Origin: Collinsella sp.
GTDB taxonomy: Bacteria; Actinomycetota; Coriobacteriia; Coriobacteriales; Coriobacteriaceae
Length of the DNA: 18,517 nt
Direction: 5' to 3'
NCBI GenBank assembly: GCA_019414545.1
Contig: DXLV01000032.1
Location: 1 to 18,517 of the forward strand
Both the position numbers and the translations under genes were made by a program. Shown here piece by piece: positions 1 to 7,193 of the stretch. How positions within the stretch are numbered: the first letter of the stretch is position 1; every line of letters begins with the position of its first letter. The notes under the pieces are model-generated. The model made no database searches and had not been told where the DNA came from. It was given only the letters and a program-made list of their open reading frames with translations.

Positions 1-223
1 CTGTTGCCGGAGAGATCACGGCAATGAAGGACGCGATCGCCAAAACGGCGATGACCACACCGGCGATATCGCGATTGGCCGAAGGCTCGACCAAGGGCTC
101 AAAATCGTCGAAGTCTGCCTCATGGCCCTTATTGGCACGAAGATGGGAACCGGCACCCTTAGCAGATGCCGGTTGGTTGTTGGCCTTATTGCCTTTGGCG
201 TTTTGTGCAGATCCGCGCGCCAA
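1..223 (-). CDS. ftsK: DNA translocase FtsK, N-terminal fragment (3' end outside window)
   Basis: This is the first 74 codons of a gene that runs off the left edge. The start is a TTG at 223-221, with GGAGG five bases upstream inside the last codons of rnj, so the two genes are one base apart and probably translationally coupled. The visible protein has a polar, Lys/Asn/Ala-rich stretch, an acidic patch (DFDDFEPLVEP, about residues 41-51), and then the start of a hydrophobic segment (DIAGVVIAVLAIASFIAV, about 57-74) that looks like the first membrane helix. FtsK/SpoIIIE proteins have such an N-terminal membrane domain followed by a cytoplasmic DNA-pumping ATPase that clears chromosome ends from the division septum. 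The gene also commonly follows rnj in Gram-positives. The motor domain is not in the window, so the identification rests on context and the N-terminus only. Confidence 0.7.
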   Translation of the reverse strand, partial: MARGSAQNAKGNKANNQPASAKGAGSHLRANKGHEADFDDFEPLVEPSANRDIAGVVIAVLAIASFIAVISPAT

Positions 224-224
224 A

Positions 225-1895
225 CTAAACCTCCATGACGACCGGGATGATCATCGGGCGAGTGCGCGTACGGCTCCAGATAAAGTTGGAGAGCGAGTCG
301 CGCACGGCCTTGCGAATGGCGTCGGAACCGCTGCTGGTAAAGCTGAACTTGCCCTTCTCGATCGTCTTCATGATGGACGCGGAGGCATCCTCGGAGAACT
401 GGTCGTCGATGGCAAACGAAACGCCGCGGCCCGAGAACTCGATGGCCTCGATCTTCTTGTGCTTGAGCGAGACGATGGCGACAGCCGTAACCATACCGTC
501 GTTGGCGAGCTTCTGGCGATCGCGCAGGACGATGGGGTCGGTATCGCCGATGCGCAGACCGTCGACGTAGACGACGCCGGACTCGACGGGCGTGCCGCGC
601 TTGACGATGCCGCCACGCATCTCGAGCGTGTCACCGTTATCGAGGATAAAGATATGATCGTCCTTGAGACCCATCTTACGGGCCAGCTGGGCATGGGCGC
701 GCAGATGCACGGCCTCACCGTGAACCGGCATAAAGTACGTGGGCTTGGCCATGGCAATCAGGAGCTTGAGCTCCTCCTGGCTACCGTGACCGGAGACGTG
801 AACGAGAGCGCGGTTCTTATCCCACACGTCGCAGCCGAGCTTGGCCAGGCTGTTGACGACCTGCTGGACGGCTTTCTCATTGCCGGGAACAGGAGTTGCC
901 GAGAGGATAACGGTATCGCCCTCGTGGATGGAGAGCGTCTTGTGCTCGCCATTGGCCATGCGGGACAGGGCCGACAGCGGCTCGCCCTGCGAACCAGTGC
1001 ACATGACGACGATCTTGTCGTCAGGCAGGTTATCGATATCGAAGGCATCGATGATATCGGCATCATCGATGTTGAGATAACCGAGCTCGCGCGCCACGCG
1101 GGTGTTCGTGAGCATGGAGCGACCGGTCACAACGACCTTACGGCCGCACTTGCGGGCGGCATCGCAGATCTGCTGTAAACGATGGATGTGGCTCGAGAAC
1201 GATGCGACGAACACGCGACCCGGGGCGTTCTTGATGGCGTGCAGCAGGTTGGGACCAACCTCGGCCTCGGACTTGGTAAAGCCGGGAACCGTGGCATTAG
1301 TGGAGTCGGAAAGCAGCAGGTCGATGCCCTGCTTGGCAAAGCGGCTGATAGCGGCGTAGTCGGGCGTGACACCGTCGATGGGCGTCTGGTCGAGCTTAAA
1401 GTCGCCGGTGTGCATAACGGTGCCCTGATTGGTGCGGATGAACACGCCCAGAGCGCCGGGGATGGAGTGCGTCATCGAGAAGAAGTCGAGCGAGATGCCG
1501 CCGAGGTTGACATGGCTGCCGCCCTTGACCTCGCGGAACTTGGGTGCGCGGATGCGGAACTCAGAAAGCTTGCCCTCGATAAAGCCAAGCGTCAGCTTGC
1601 TCGAGAAGATGGGCACCTTATTGTTGAGGTCCTGCAGCAGATACGGAAGCGAACCGGTGTGGTCCTCGTGGCCGTGAGTGACGACGATACCGCGGAGCTT
1701 CTCCTCGTTCTCCAGAACATAGGTGTAGTCGGGAAGCACCAGGTCGATACCAGGCTGGGAGTCATCCGGGAACATGAGGCCGGCGTCGACGAGCACCATG
1801 TCGTCGCCGCACTCGAAGACCGTCATATTCTTGCCGATGCCGTCAAGGCCGCCAAGCGGGATGATCTTCAAGGGAGATGATTTTTTAGCTGCCAT
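225..1895 (-). CDS. rnj: Ribonuclease J (metallo-beta-lactamase / beta-CASP RNase)
   Basis: A 556-residue cytoplasmic ribonuclease with endonuclease and 5'-3' exonuclease activity in mRNA decay and rRNA processing. The metal-binding motif HGHEDHTG spans residues 74-81, followed by HTGDF (162-166), the beta-CASP part with TGSQGEP (300-306), HVSGHGS (366-372) and MPVHGEA (389-395). The length matches the family and all the expected motifs are present. The start is ATG at 1895. An in-frame TAA lies three codons upstream, so no longer N-terminus is possible. The only Shine-Dalgarno-like run (AAAGGAAA) is about 13 bases away, which is farther than usual. The gene lies after pnp and a 640-base gap and leads directly into ftsK. 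RNase J and PNPase are the two main RNA-decay nucleases of such bacteria and are neighbours here. Confidence 0.96.
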   Translation of the reverse strand: MAAKKSSPLKIIPLGGLDGIGKNMTVFECGDDMVLVDAGLMFPDDSQPGIDLVLPDYTYVLENEEKLRGIVVTHGHEDHTGSLPYLLQDLNNKVPIFSSKLTLGFIEGKLSEFRIRAPKFREVKGGSHVNLGGISLDFFSMTHSIPGALGVFIRTNQGTVMHTGDFKLDQTPIDGVTPDYAAISRFAKQGIDLLLSDSTNATVPGFTKSEAEVGPNLLHAIKNAPGRVFVASFSSHIHRLQQICDAARKCGRKVVVTGRSMLTNTRVARELGYLNIDDADIIDAFDIDNLPDDKIVVMCTGSQGEPLSALSRMANGEHKTLSIHEGDTVILSATPVPGNEKAVQQVVNSLAKLGCDVWDKNRALVHVSGHGSQEELKLLIAMAKPTYFMPVHGEAVHLRAHAQLARKMGLKDDHIFILDNGDTLEMRGGIVKRGTPVESGVVYVDGLRIGDTDPIVLRDRQKLANDGMVTAVAIVSLKHKKIEAIEFSGRGVSFAIDDQFSEDASASIMKTIEKGKFSFTSSGSDAIRKAVRDSLSNFIWSRTRTRPMIIPVVMEV

Positions 1896-2014
1896 AGGTT
1901 AGTGTGGTTTCCTTTCTTCGAAACGGGTCTGGAACAACCGACGGGGCGCTTCTGGCAAACCGACCGCCGGGAACGTACAAACATGCATCACAGAGTCGAT
2001 GCAATAACCACAGT

Positions 2015-2043
2015 ATGATACCCATTTGAACCAATACAGACCA
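2015..2043 (-). promoter_or_regulatory. Candidate rnj promoter
   Basis: On the minus strand a GGGTATCAT sequence (hexamer TATCAT at 2020-2015) sits about 120 bases upstream of the rnj start. The -35 position 17 bases further up reads TGGTCT, which is a poor match. The site is supported mainly because similar GGGTAnnAT sequences precede other genes in this window. It would leave a 5' untranslated region of about 110 bases. Confidence 0.3.
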
Positions 2044-2083
2044 CCCATGCATTAAAGCCCCATCTGAACCGGTCTATCCCGCC

Positions 2084-2216
2084 GGTTTCCCGTGGGGCGG
2101 GCACTGATGAAGTTTCCTGCTCTACAGTCCTGCTCACGACGGAGGCCACATTAAGTGGCCTCCTGTTCGTGCGGAACTCGCGATAACCTTCATCAGTGCC
2201 CGCCCCACGGGAAACC
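2084..2216 (+). repeat. Structured nested-palindrome repeat, copy A
   Basis: The outer arms 2084-2112 and 2188-2216 are perfect 29-base inverted repeats of one another. Inside them, at 2141-2163, is a second palindrome: a 9-base-pair stem GGAGGCCAC / GTGGCCTCC around the loop ATTAA, flanked by a weaker CACGA / TCGTG pairing. The core from 2110 to about 2193 matches copy B in inverted orientation at about 73 of 84 positions. No protein-coding signal is seen. The orientation label is arbitrary: it marks the strand on which this copy reads the same way as copy B reads on the minus strand. Confidence 0.85.
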
Positions 2217-2355
2217 TGCCAAAAAGGGACAGGTTTATTTTGGTCGGTTTTATCTGGGAAGATGCTGCTGCGGCTATCTACAGATCTGAAATCTGACTAC
2301 TGAATAGACTGTCTAACTAAATAGCGAGCGGCACTAACCAGTCCTTTTGCTTGCG
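2217..2355. other. Non-coding spacer between the two repeat copies
   Basis: No supported gene lies here. The part next to copy A contains GGGACAGGTTTATTTTGG (2226-2243). It resembles short sequences I associate with dispersed REP-type repeats, but I cannot confirm this. Further along there are small palindromes such as TAGACTGTCTA (2305-2315). The base composition is lower in G+C than the surrounding genes. Confidence 0.4.
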
Positions 2356-2475
2356 CCCGGGAGGGCCGCATATGAAGTTTATCGCGAGTTCCGCACGCAA
2401 AGGAAAGCACTTAATGTGCTTTCCGTCTTGCGCAGGACTGTAGAGCAGGAAACTTTACCCGCGGCCCCCGCCGGG
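2356..2475 (-). repeat. Structured nested-palindrome repeat, copy B (inverted relative to copy A)
   Basis: This copy is homologous to copy A but on the opposite strand. Read on the minus strand, it carries the same conserved flanks around a 9-base-pair stem GGAAAGCAC / GTGCTTTCC with the same ATTAA loop (plus-strand positions 2402-2424). Three base pairs of this stem differ from copy A, and in each case both partners have changed. The outer arms (about 2356-2380 and 2450-2475) also pair, imperfectly, although their sequence differs from that of the copy A arms. It ends seven bases before the pnp terminator. Confidence 0.8.
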
Positions 2476-2481
2476 AACAGC

Positions 2482-2512
2482 AAAAGGGCGACCCCTGTCC
2501 GGAGTCGCCCTT
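2482..2512 (-). terminator. Rho-independent terminator of pnp
   Basis: On the minus strand, 23 bases past the pnp stop, a hairpin with stem AAGGGCGAC / GTCGCCCTT extends inward through a TCC/GGG pairing and is followed by TTTTGCT. The stem is G+C-rich, directly followed by a short T-run, and correctly placed for the end of pnp. Confidence 0.85.
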
Positions 2513-2535
2513 GCGGTGCTGGTTATGTACGGCTG

Positions 2536-4782
2536 TTACTCGGCGTCGTGGTGACGGCGGGGCTTGCGGCCTCCGTTGTCACCGGGACGGCGCGGACGGT
2601 CGCTGCGCTCGGAACGCTCGCGACGCGGACGCTCACGGCGCTGGAAGTGCTCGCCGTCGCCCTCGGAGGAACCCTCGGCGCGAGCCGGGGCCTCGGGCTT
2701 GTCAAGACGATCGAGCGAGATCTTGCCACGATCGTCGACCTCGATGACGACGACCTTGACCTCGTCGCCCACGTTGAGGACGTCCTCGACCTTCTCCACA
2801 CGACCCTTGGCGACGCGGGAGATGTGCAGCAGGCCGTCCTTACCGGGCAGCAGATTCACGAAGGCACCGAAGGGCTGAATGGAGACCACGCGACCGGTGT
2901 ACTCCTCGCCCGGCTCGGGAACCTTGATGATGAGCTTGATGCGCTCGACGGCCTGATCGACGGACTCGCCGGTGCCGCCGACAAAGACGGTGCCGTCCTC
3001 CTGGATGTCGACCGAAGCACCGGTCTCGTCCTGGATGCCGCGGATGACCTTACCACCGGAACCGATGACGTCGCGGATCTTATCGGTCGGAACCTGGATG
3101 GAGACGATGCGCGGAGCGGTGCTGCGCGTGGTGTGGCGCGGCTCAGGGATCACATCGAGCATCTTCTGCAGGATGTACGCACGACCCTCCTTGGCCTGCT
3201 GCAGGGCGCGGGCCAGAATGTCGAAGGTGAGGCCGGTGGCCTTGTTGTCCATCTGCAGGGCGGTAATGCCCTCGGTGGTGCCGGTGACCTTAAAGTCCAT
3301 GTCGCCCAGGAAGTCCTCGAGACCCTGGATGTCGGACAGGACCACGGTCTTGCCCTCCTCCTGGATCAGGCCCATGGCGATACCGGAGACCGGGCGCTTA
3401 ATGGGCACGCCGCCGTCCATAAGGGCGAGCGTGGAGCCGCAGGTCGAAGCCATCGAAGAGGAGCCGTTGGACTCCATGACCTCGGAGACGACGCGGATGG
3501 CGTAAGGGAACTCGTTCTCGTCGGGGAGCACCGGAAGCAGGGCGCGCTCGGCCAGGTTGCCGTGACCGATCTCGCGGCGCTTGGGGCTGCCCATGCGGCC
3601 GGTCTCGCCGGTGCAGAACGGCGGGAAGTTGTAGTGGTGCATATAGCGCTTGCCCTCGGTGGGCTCGATGGTATCCAGACGCTGGCCCTCGTTGAGCATA
3701 CCGAGCGACAGGACGGAGAGCACCTGGGTCTGACCACGCTGGAACAGGCCGGAGCCATGAACGAGCGGCAGGTAGTTGTCCTTCACCATGATGGGACGAA
3801 TCTCGTCGGCGGCACGACCGTCGACGCGCTCACCGGTCTCGACGACCATGGTGCGCATGGCCTTCTTCTCGAGCTTCTTGAGCGCCACGGGGATCTCGCG
3901 CTCCCAGGCGGCCTGCTCCTCGTCGGTGAACTCGGCGCGGATGGACTCCTTCAGAGCCTCGACCTTACCGATGCGGGAAAGCTTGTCGGCGTCGCGCAGG
4001 GCAGCGGCCATCTCGTCGTAGTGGGCGAAGATGCGCTCCTGGACCTCCTCGACAGGCTGGTCGAGCGGGTACTCCTTCTTGACGATAGCGCCGTTGACCT
4101 GCTCCCACTCGGCAACGAACTCGTCCTGGGCCTGGCAGAAGGCGGCAAGGGCCTCCTGGCCAAACTTCATGGCGGCGAGCATGTCGTCCTCGGAGATCTC
4201 CTCGGCGCCGGCCTCGACCATCGAGATGAAGTCGGCAGAGCCGCCCAGCTCCAGGTCCAGATCGGAGTTCTCGCGCTCCTCATAGGTGGGATTGACGATA
4301 AACTCGCCGGTCTCCACGTTGCGGCCGATGCGCACGCAGGCAAGCGGGCCCTCGAAGGGCACGCCGCCGAGCGTCATGGCCAGCGAAGCACCCATGACGT
4401 TGATGACGTCGAAGGGGTTGACCTGGTCGGCGACGAGCGAGGTAGCGACGATGTGCACCTCGTTGCGGAAGCCATCCGGGAAGCTCGGGCGGATCGGGCG
4501 GTCGATCATGCGAGCCGTGAGCGTGGCCTTCTCGCTGGGACGGCCCTCGCGCTTAAGGTAGCCACCCGGAATGCGGCCGGCGGCGTACATCTTCTCGTTG
4601 AAGTCGACGGTCAGCGGGAAGAAGTCGTAGTTCTTACGCTCCTTGGAGACGACCACGGTGTCGAGCATCGTGGTGTCGCCCTGCTTGACCAGACAGGCGC
4701 CGGTGGCCTGCTTGGCAAGCTCGCCGGACTCAAAGGTGTAGGTCTTGCCGTACAGCTCAAAGGTCTTGGATACGAGTGTCAT
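2536..4782 (-). CDS. pnp: Polyribonucleotide nucleotidyltransferase (PNPase)
   Basis: A 748-residue phosphorolytic 3'-5' exoribonuclease that degrades mRNA in the cytoplasm. Domains in order are: a first RNase PH-like domain (about 15-150) with the conserved FFPLTVDF and GRIPGGYLKREGRPSE region, an alpha-helical linker (about 190-310), a second RNase PH domain (about 320-555), a KH domain with IGSGGKVIR (573-581), and an S1 domain (about 625-693). Expected catalytic residues are present: Asp490, Asp496 and Lys498 in LEDFLGDMDFK. A low-complexity tail after about residue 700 is very rich in Arg, Glu and Ser and ends in a basic stretch. The ATG at 4782 has AGGAGA six bases or so upstream. The gene follows rpsO, an order also found in Escherichia coli and many other bacteria, and has a terminator on each side. 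Confidence 0.98.
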   Translation of the reverse strand: MTLVSKTFELYGKTYTFESGELAKQATGACLVKQGDTTMLDTVVVSKERKNYDFFPLTVDFNEKMYAAGRIPGGYLKREGRPSEKATLTARMIDRPIRPSFPDGFRNEVHIVATSLVADQVNPFDVINVMGASLAMTLGGVPFEGPLACVRIGRNVETGEFIVNPTYEERENSDLDLELGGSADFISMVEAGAEEISEDDMLAAMKFGQEALAAFCQAQDEFVAEWEQVNGAIVKKEYPLDQPVEEVQERIFAHYDEMAAALRDADKLSRIGKVEALKESIRAEFTDEEQAAWEREIPVALKKLEKKAMRTMVVETGERVDGRAADEIRPIMVKDNYLPLVHGSGLFQRGQTQVLSVLSLGMLNEGQRLDTIEPTEGKRYMHHYNFPPFCTGETGRMGSPKRREIGHGNLAERALLPVLPDENEFPYAIRVVSEVMESNGSSSMASTCGSTLALMDGGVPIKRPVSGIAMGLIQEEGKTVVLSDIQGLEDFLGDMDFKVTGTTEGITALQMDNKATGLTFDILARALQQAKEGRAYILQKMLDVIPEPRHTTRSTAPRIVSIQVPTDKIRDVIGSGGKVIRGIQDETGASVDIQEDGTVFVGGTGESVDQAVERIKLIIKVPEPGEEYTGRVVSIQPFGAFVNLLPGKDGLLHISRVAKGRVEKVEDVLNVGDEVKVVVIEVDDRGKISLDRLDKPEAPARAEGSSEGDGEHFQRRERPRRERSERSDRPRRPGDNGGRKPRRHHDAE

Positions 4783-4795
4783 TGTTCTCCTTTAC

Positions 4796-4866
4796 CCCAC
4801 AGGCCCCTTGCCTGCGGGCTTCTCATGTGACGCGGGCCCCCTGCCCCCGCCACGCTTCAGAGCGTG
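4796..4866 (-). promoter_or_regulatory. Structured leader of pnp
   Basis: Between the rpsO terminator and pnp, the minus strand has two clear hairpins. The first is CACGCT / AGCGTG with a four-base loop (4851-4866). The second is a nine-base-pair stem CCCGCAGGC / GCCTGTGGG with one G-U pair (4796-4818), ending just before the pnp Shine-Dalgarno. In Escherichia coli, pnp is autoregulated through RNase III cleavage of a leader stem. A similar role here is an inference from position only. Confidence 0.45.
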
Positions 4867-4885
4867 ATTGTTCACGCCCTTACAC

Positions 4886-4917
4886 AAAAAGAGCGCCCCG
4901 CTGCGCAGGACGCTCTT
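4886..4917 (-). terminator. Rho-independent terminator of rpsO
   Basis: On the minus strand, starting 15 bases past the rpsO stop, a stem AAGAGCG / CGCTCTT with an inner TCC/GGG extension is followed by a run of five T residues. Placement and form are classic. Confidence 0.88.
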
Positions 4918-4931
4918 AGCATGTACAAATC

Positions 4932-5210
4932 CTACTGGATGTTGTCGCGGATGCCCAGAGCCTTGATGAGCTCACGGTACTCGACGATGTCGTTCTTCTT
5001 GATGTAGGAGAGAAGACGACGACGACGGCCGACGAGCATGAGCAGGCCACGACGGGTGTGGAAGTCCTTCTGGTGGGACTTCATGTGCTCGGTCAGCTCC
5101 TTGATGCGCTCGGTCAGGATGGCGACCTGAACCTTGGGGTTGCCGGTATCGACCGGGGTGTTACCGAACTGGGCAGTCAGCTCCGCCTTGCGCTCTTTGG
5201 AAACAGTCAT
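4932..5210 (-). CDS. rpsO: 30S ribosomal protein S15
   Basis: A 92-residue primary-binding protein of the small subunit that contacts 16S rRNA and helps assemble the platform. The sequence is clearly S15: the N-terminal VSKERKAELTAQFG, the VQVAILTERI region, the HKKDFHTRRGLL-like block (here SHQKDFHTRRGLL), VGRRRRLLSYIKK, and the C-terminal EYRELIKALGIRDN. The open frame continues upstream, but the ATG at 5210 is chosen because AAAGGTGA lies just before it and the protein then starts where the family does. It is monocistronic or co-expressed with pnp, which follows after a terminator. Confidence 0.98.
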   Translation of the reverse strand: MTVSKERKAELTAQFGNTPVDTGNPKVQVAILTERIKELTEHMKSHQKDFHTRRGLLMLVGRRRRLLSYIKKNDIVEYRELIKALGIRDNIQ

Positions 5211-5230
5211 TGTTTCACCTTTCGTTTTGC

Positions 5231-5246
5231 GTCGCCCACGGGCGAC
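5231..5246 (-). promoter_or_regulatory. Palindrome in the rpsO leader
   Basis: GTCGCCC / GGGCGAC form a perfect inverted repeat separated by two bases, about 10 bases upstream of the rpsO Shine-Dalgarno. S15 represses its own mRNA in several bacteria through different leader structures. This hairpin is a candidate for such a site, but only from its position and stability. Confidence 0.4.
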
Positions 5247-5315
5247 TCGATTCGCCTCGGACTGGGAAGCCGCCGGTGGAGCGAGCAACCAAGGTCGAGG
5301 TACCAACAGGTCGGT

Positions 5316-5324
5316 ATGTTACCA
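5316..5324 (-). promoter_or_regulatory. Candidate extended -10 promoter of rpsO
   Basis: The minus strand reads TGGTAACAT, an extended -10 form (TG-N-TAnnnT), about 105 bases upstream of the rpsO start. No good -35 box is seen at the matching distance. A promoter is expected in this 138-base gap because recO ends before it. Confidence 0.35.
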
Positions 5325-5348
5325 CAAGCAGCCCGCGCCTGCGCATCA

Positions 5349-6098
5349 TCACCGACCCAACATGAATTCCATCGCACGGAGGCGCTGATCGGCGTGCGTC
5401 GCAGCCCACACATGCGAAAGTCCCAGCAAAAAGGCTGCGGTATGGGGGTCGACCCTCTCGGCCATAAGTGCATCGAAGGTCATGGACATGAGGGCGCGCA
5501 GCCACGCGACCTCACCGGTCGACACCAGCTCGGCACCCGGAACGCTCGACGCGCACGACCCGCACATGAGACCGCCCGCCTGGGGCGAAAAATACGACAG
5601 CATGGGGTCTCCGCACAGCACGCAGGCCGAAAAATCGGGTCGATAGCCAACGTGCGACAGCAGCTTAAAGACATATGCCGCCACAAGTAGATCCATATGC
5701 GCCGCGTCGAGCCCGCTGCCCACCAGGGCAAGCGCTCGCTGCGTTATGGCAAAGGTAAACGGGTCCTCGGCGTCCTCGAACGAGCACACGCGCGCGACCT
5801 CGGCGATCGCGCTTGCGGCGCATGTCATCTCGTAATCGGGAGCAGCGCCGAGCGGCGCCTCCATAAGCTCGGCCTGGGAAACCACGTCGAGCGACCGTCC
5901 ATGCGCAAGCAGCAGATCAACGGTACAGAACAGCTCGCAGCGCGCAGCCAGGCGTCCGCCGGGTTTGCGGGCGCCCTTTGCCACAGCACGAACCTGCCGA
6001 CCCCGCTCGTCAAGCATCGTCAGGATCAGGTCCGTCTCTTTGAGCTTCGTCTTATCGAGCACGAGCACTTTCGTGCGATATGTACGAGAACCTGCCAT
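5349..6098 (-). CDS. recO: DNA repair protein RecO
   Basis: A 249-residue recombination mediator that works with RecR (and RecF) to load RecA on single-stranded DNA coated with SSB. The N-terminal OB-fold part includes KVLVLDKTKLKETDLILTML, typical for the family. The C-terminal helical domain carries a four-cysteine zinc site, Cys159 and Cys162 (CVLC) with Cys179 and Cys182 (CGSC). The ATG at 6098 starts 15 bases past the era stop. Its upstream region has only a weak Shine-Dalgarno (GGGA, rather distant), so translation may depend on coupling to era. The era-recO pairing is common in Gram-positive bacteria. Confidence 0.93.
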   Translation of the reverse strand: MAGSRTYRTKVLVLDKTKLKETDLILTMLDERGRQVRAVAKGARKPGGRLAARCELFCTVDLLLAHGRSLDVVSQAELMEAPLGAAPDYEMTCAASAIAEVARVCSFEDAEDPFTFAITQRALALVGSGLDAAHMDLLVAAYVFKLLSHVGYRPDFSACVLCGDPMLSYFSPQAGGLMCGSCASSVPGAELVSTGEVAWLRALMSMTFDALMAERVDPHTAAFLLGLSHVWAATHADQRLRAMEFMLGR

Positions 6099-6113
6099 TC
6101 GCGCCGCGTGTCC

Positions 6114-7181
6114 CTAATCCTCGGCGTTATAGCCAAAGCGGCGAATCTGGGCCTCGTCGTCACGCCAGCCGGCCTTGACCTTCACGTCCAGCTCCAAAAA
6201 GACCTGGGTGCCAAAGATGCGCTCAAGGTCGCGACGGGCGTCGATGCCGATATGTTTGATCATCTCGCCGCCCTTGCCGATGATGATGCCCTTTTGGCCC
6301 TCGCGCTCGACGTAAATGGTGGCGTGCACGCGCAGCACCTTCTTGGTCTGCTCAAGCGCATCGCAAATCACGCCCACGGAGTGCGGGATCTCATCACGGG
6401 TGCGGCGCAAGACCTTCTCGCGCACAAACTCGGCAACGAGCGTCTCATCGGAAGCGTCGGTACCCATGTCCTCGGGGAACCAACGCGGACCCTCGGGCAA
6501 AAAGTGCGCAACGGTCTCGATGAAGGCATCGACGTTGAAGTTCTTGACCGACGACGTCACGATCTCGTCGTCATATTCCATAAGCTCGTGGGCGGCCTTG
6601 AGCTGCTCCATGACCTGTGCGGGGTCGGCTTCATCGGCCTTGGTGAGCACCAGGACCTTCTTGCAACGGGCGCATCTGACGCGCTCGGCAACCCAGGCGT
6701 CTCCCCTGCCGATCGGTTTAGTGGCATCAATCAAAAACGCGACAACATCGACATCGTTCAGCTCGAACAGCGCGCTCTTGTTGAGCTCGGACCCTAGACC
6801 GTCCTTGGGCTTGTGGATACCCGGGGTATCGACAAAGACCAGCTGGTAGCCGGGGCGGTTGACGACGGCGCGCATGCGGCGGCGGGTCGTCTGGGCCACC
6901 GGCGAGGTGATGGCGACCTTTTTGCCATAGCAGGCGTTGAGCAGCGTTGACTTACCGGCGTTGGGGCGGCCGACCAAGGCCACGAAGCCACTGCGGAAAC
7001 CGGGCTCAACGTCGCCAAAGCCCGCGAGGCTGTCGTCCTCATCGCACAGGGCGTCGAGTTCCTCGTCGCTCATGCCCTCAAACGGGTCGAACTCCTCGAC
7101 TTCCTCATAGGCCTCGGTCGCCTTAGCATCCGGGGACTCGTCGTCCAAAATTTCATCGATAGGCTGCATATTGTCGGACAT
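6114..7181 (-). CDS. era: GTPase Era
   Basis: A 355-residue GTPase that binds 16S rRNA near its 3' end and checks 30S maturation. It has the P-loop GRPNAGKST (71-79), the G3 motif DTPG (118-121), and a C-terminal KH domain with IIGKGGEMIKHIG (about 300-312). Two features are unusual. An acidic N-terminal extension of about 60 residues precedes the GTPase domain, so the protein is longer than the usual 300 residues. The G4 motif, normally NKxD, reads TKAD (180-183). The start is the ATG at 7181, with AAAGGGA upstream overlapping the dgkA stop. The next ATG is only four codons further in and would keep most of the extension. It sits in the phoH-ybeY-dgkA-era-recO cluster. Confidence 0.96.
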   Translation of the reverse strand: MSDNMQPIDEILDDESPDAKATEAYEEVEEFDPFEGMSDEELDALCDEDDSLAGFGDVEPGFRSGFVALVGRPNAGKSTLLNACYGKKVAITSPVAQTTRRRMRAVVNRPGYQLVFVDTPGIHKPKDGLGSELNKSALFELNDVDVVAFLIDATKPIGRGDAWVAERVRCARCKKVLVLTKADEADPAQVMEQLKAAHELMEYDDEIVTSSVKNFNVDAFIETVAHFLPEGPRWFPEDMGTDASDETLVAEFVREKVLRRTRDEIPHSVGVICDALEQTKKVLRVHATIYVEREGQKGIIIGKGGEMIKHIGIDARRDLERIFGTQVFLELDVKVKAGWRDDEAQIRRFGYNAED

Positions 7182-7193
7182 GGGAATCCCTTT

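Noticed and set aside
24..1178. Plus-strand open frame opposite ftsK and rnj
   Set aside because: It is antisense to both genes and looks like reversed codon composition, with no family similarity.
1885..2052. A 55-codon minus-strand frame overlapping the rnj start out of frame
   Set aside because: It is short, starts upstream of the likely rnj promoter, and overlaps copy A only by proximity. There is no evidence that it is translated.
1896..2535. CRISPR array or tRNA gene in the pnp-rnj gap
   Set aside because: There are only two repeat copies in inverted orientation, no regular spacers, and no cloverleaf-like sequence.
2347..4830. An 827-codon open frame on the plus strand opposite pnp
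   Set aside because: It lies antisense to a clear PNPase gene, its sequence is low-complexity Leu/Asp/Gly/Val, and such frames arise from the G+C-rich codon pattern on the other strand.
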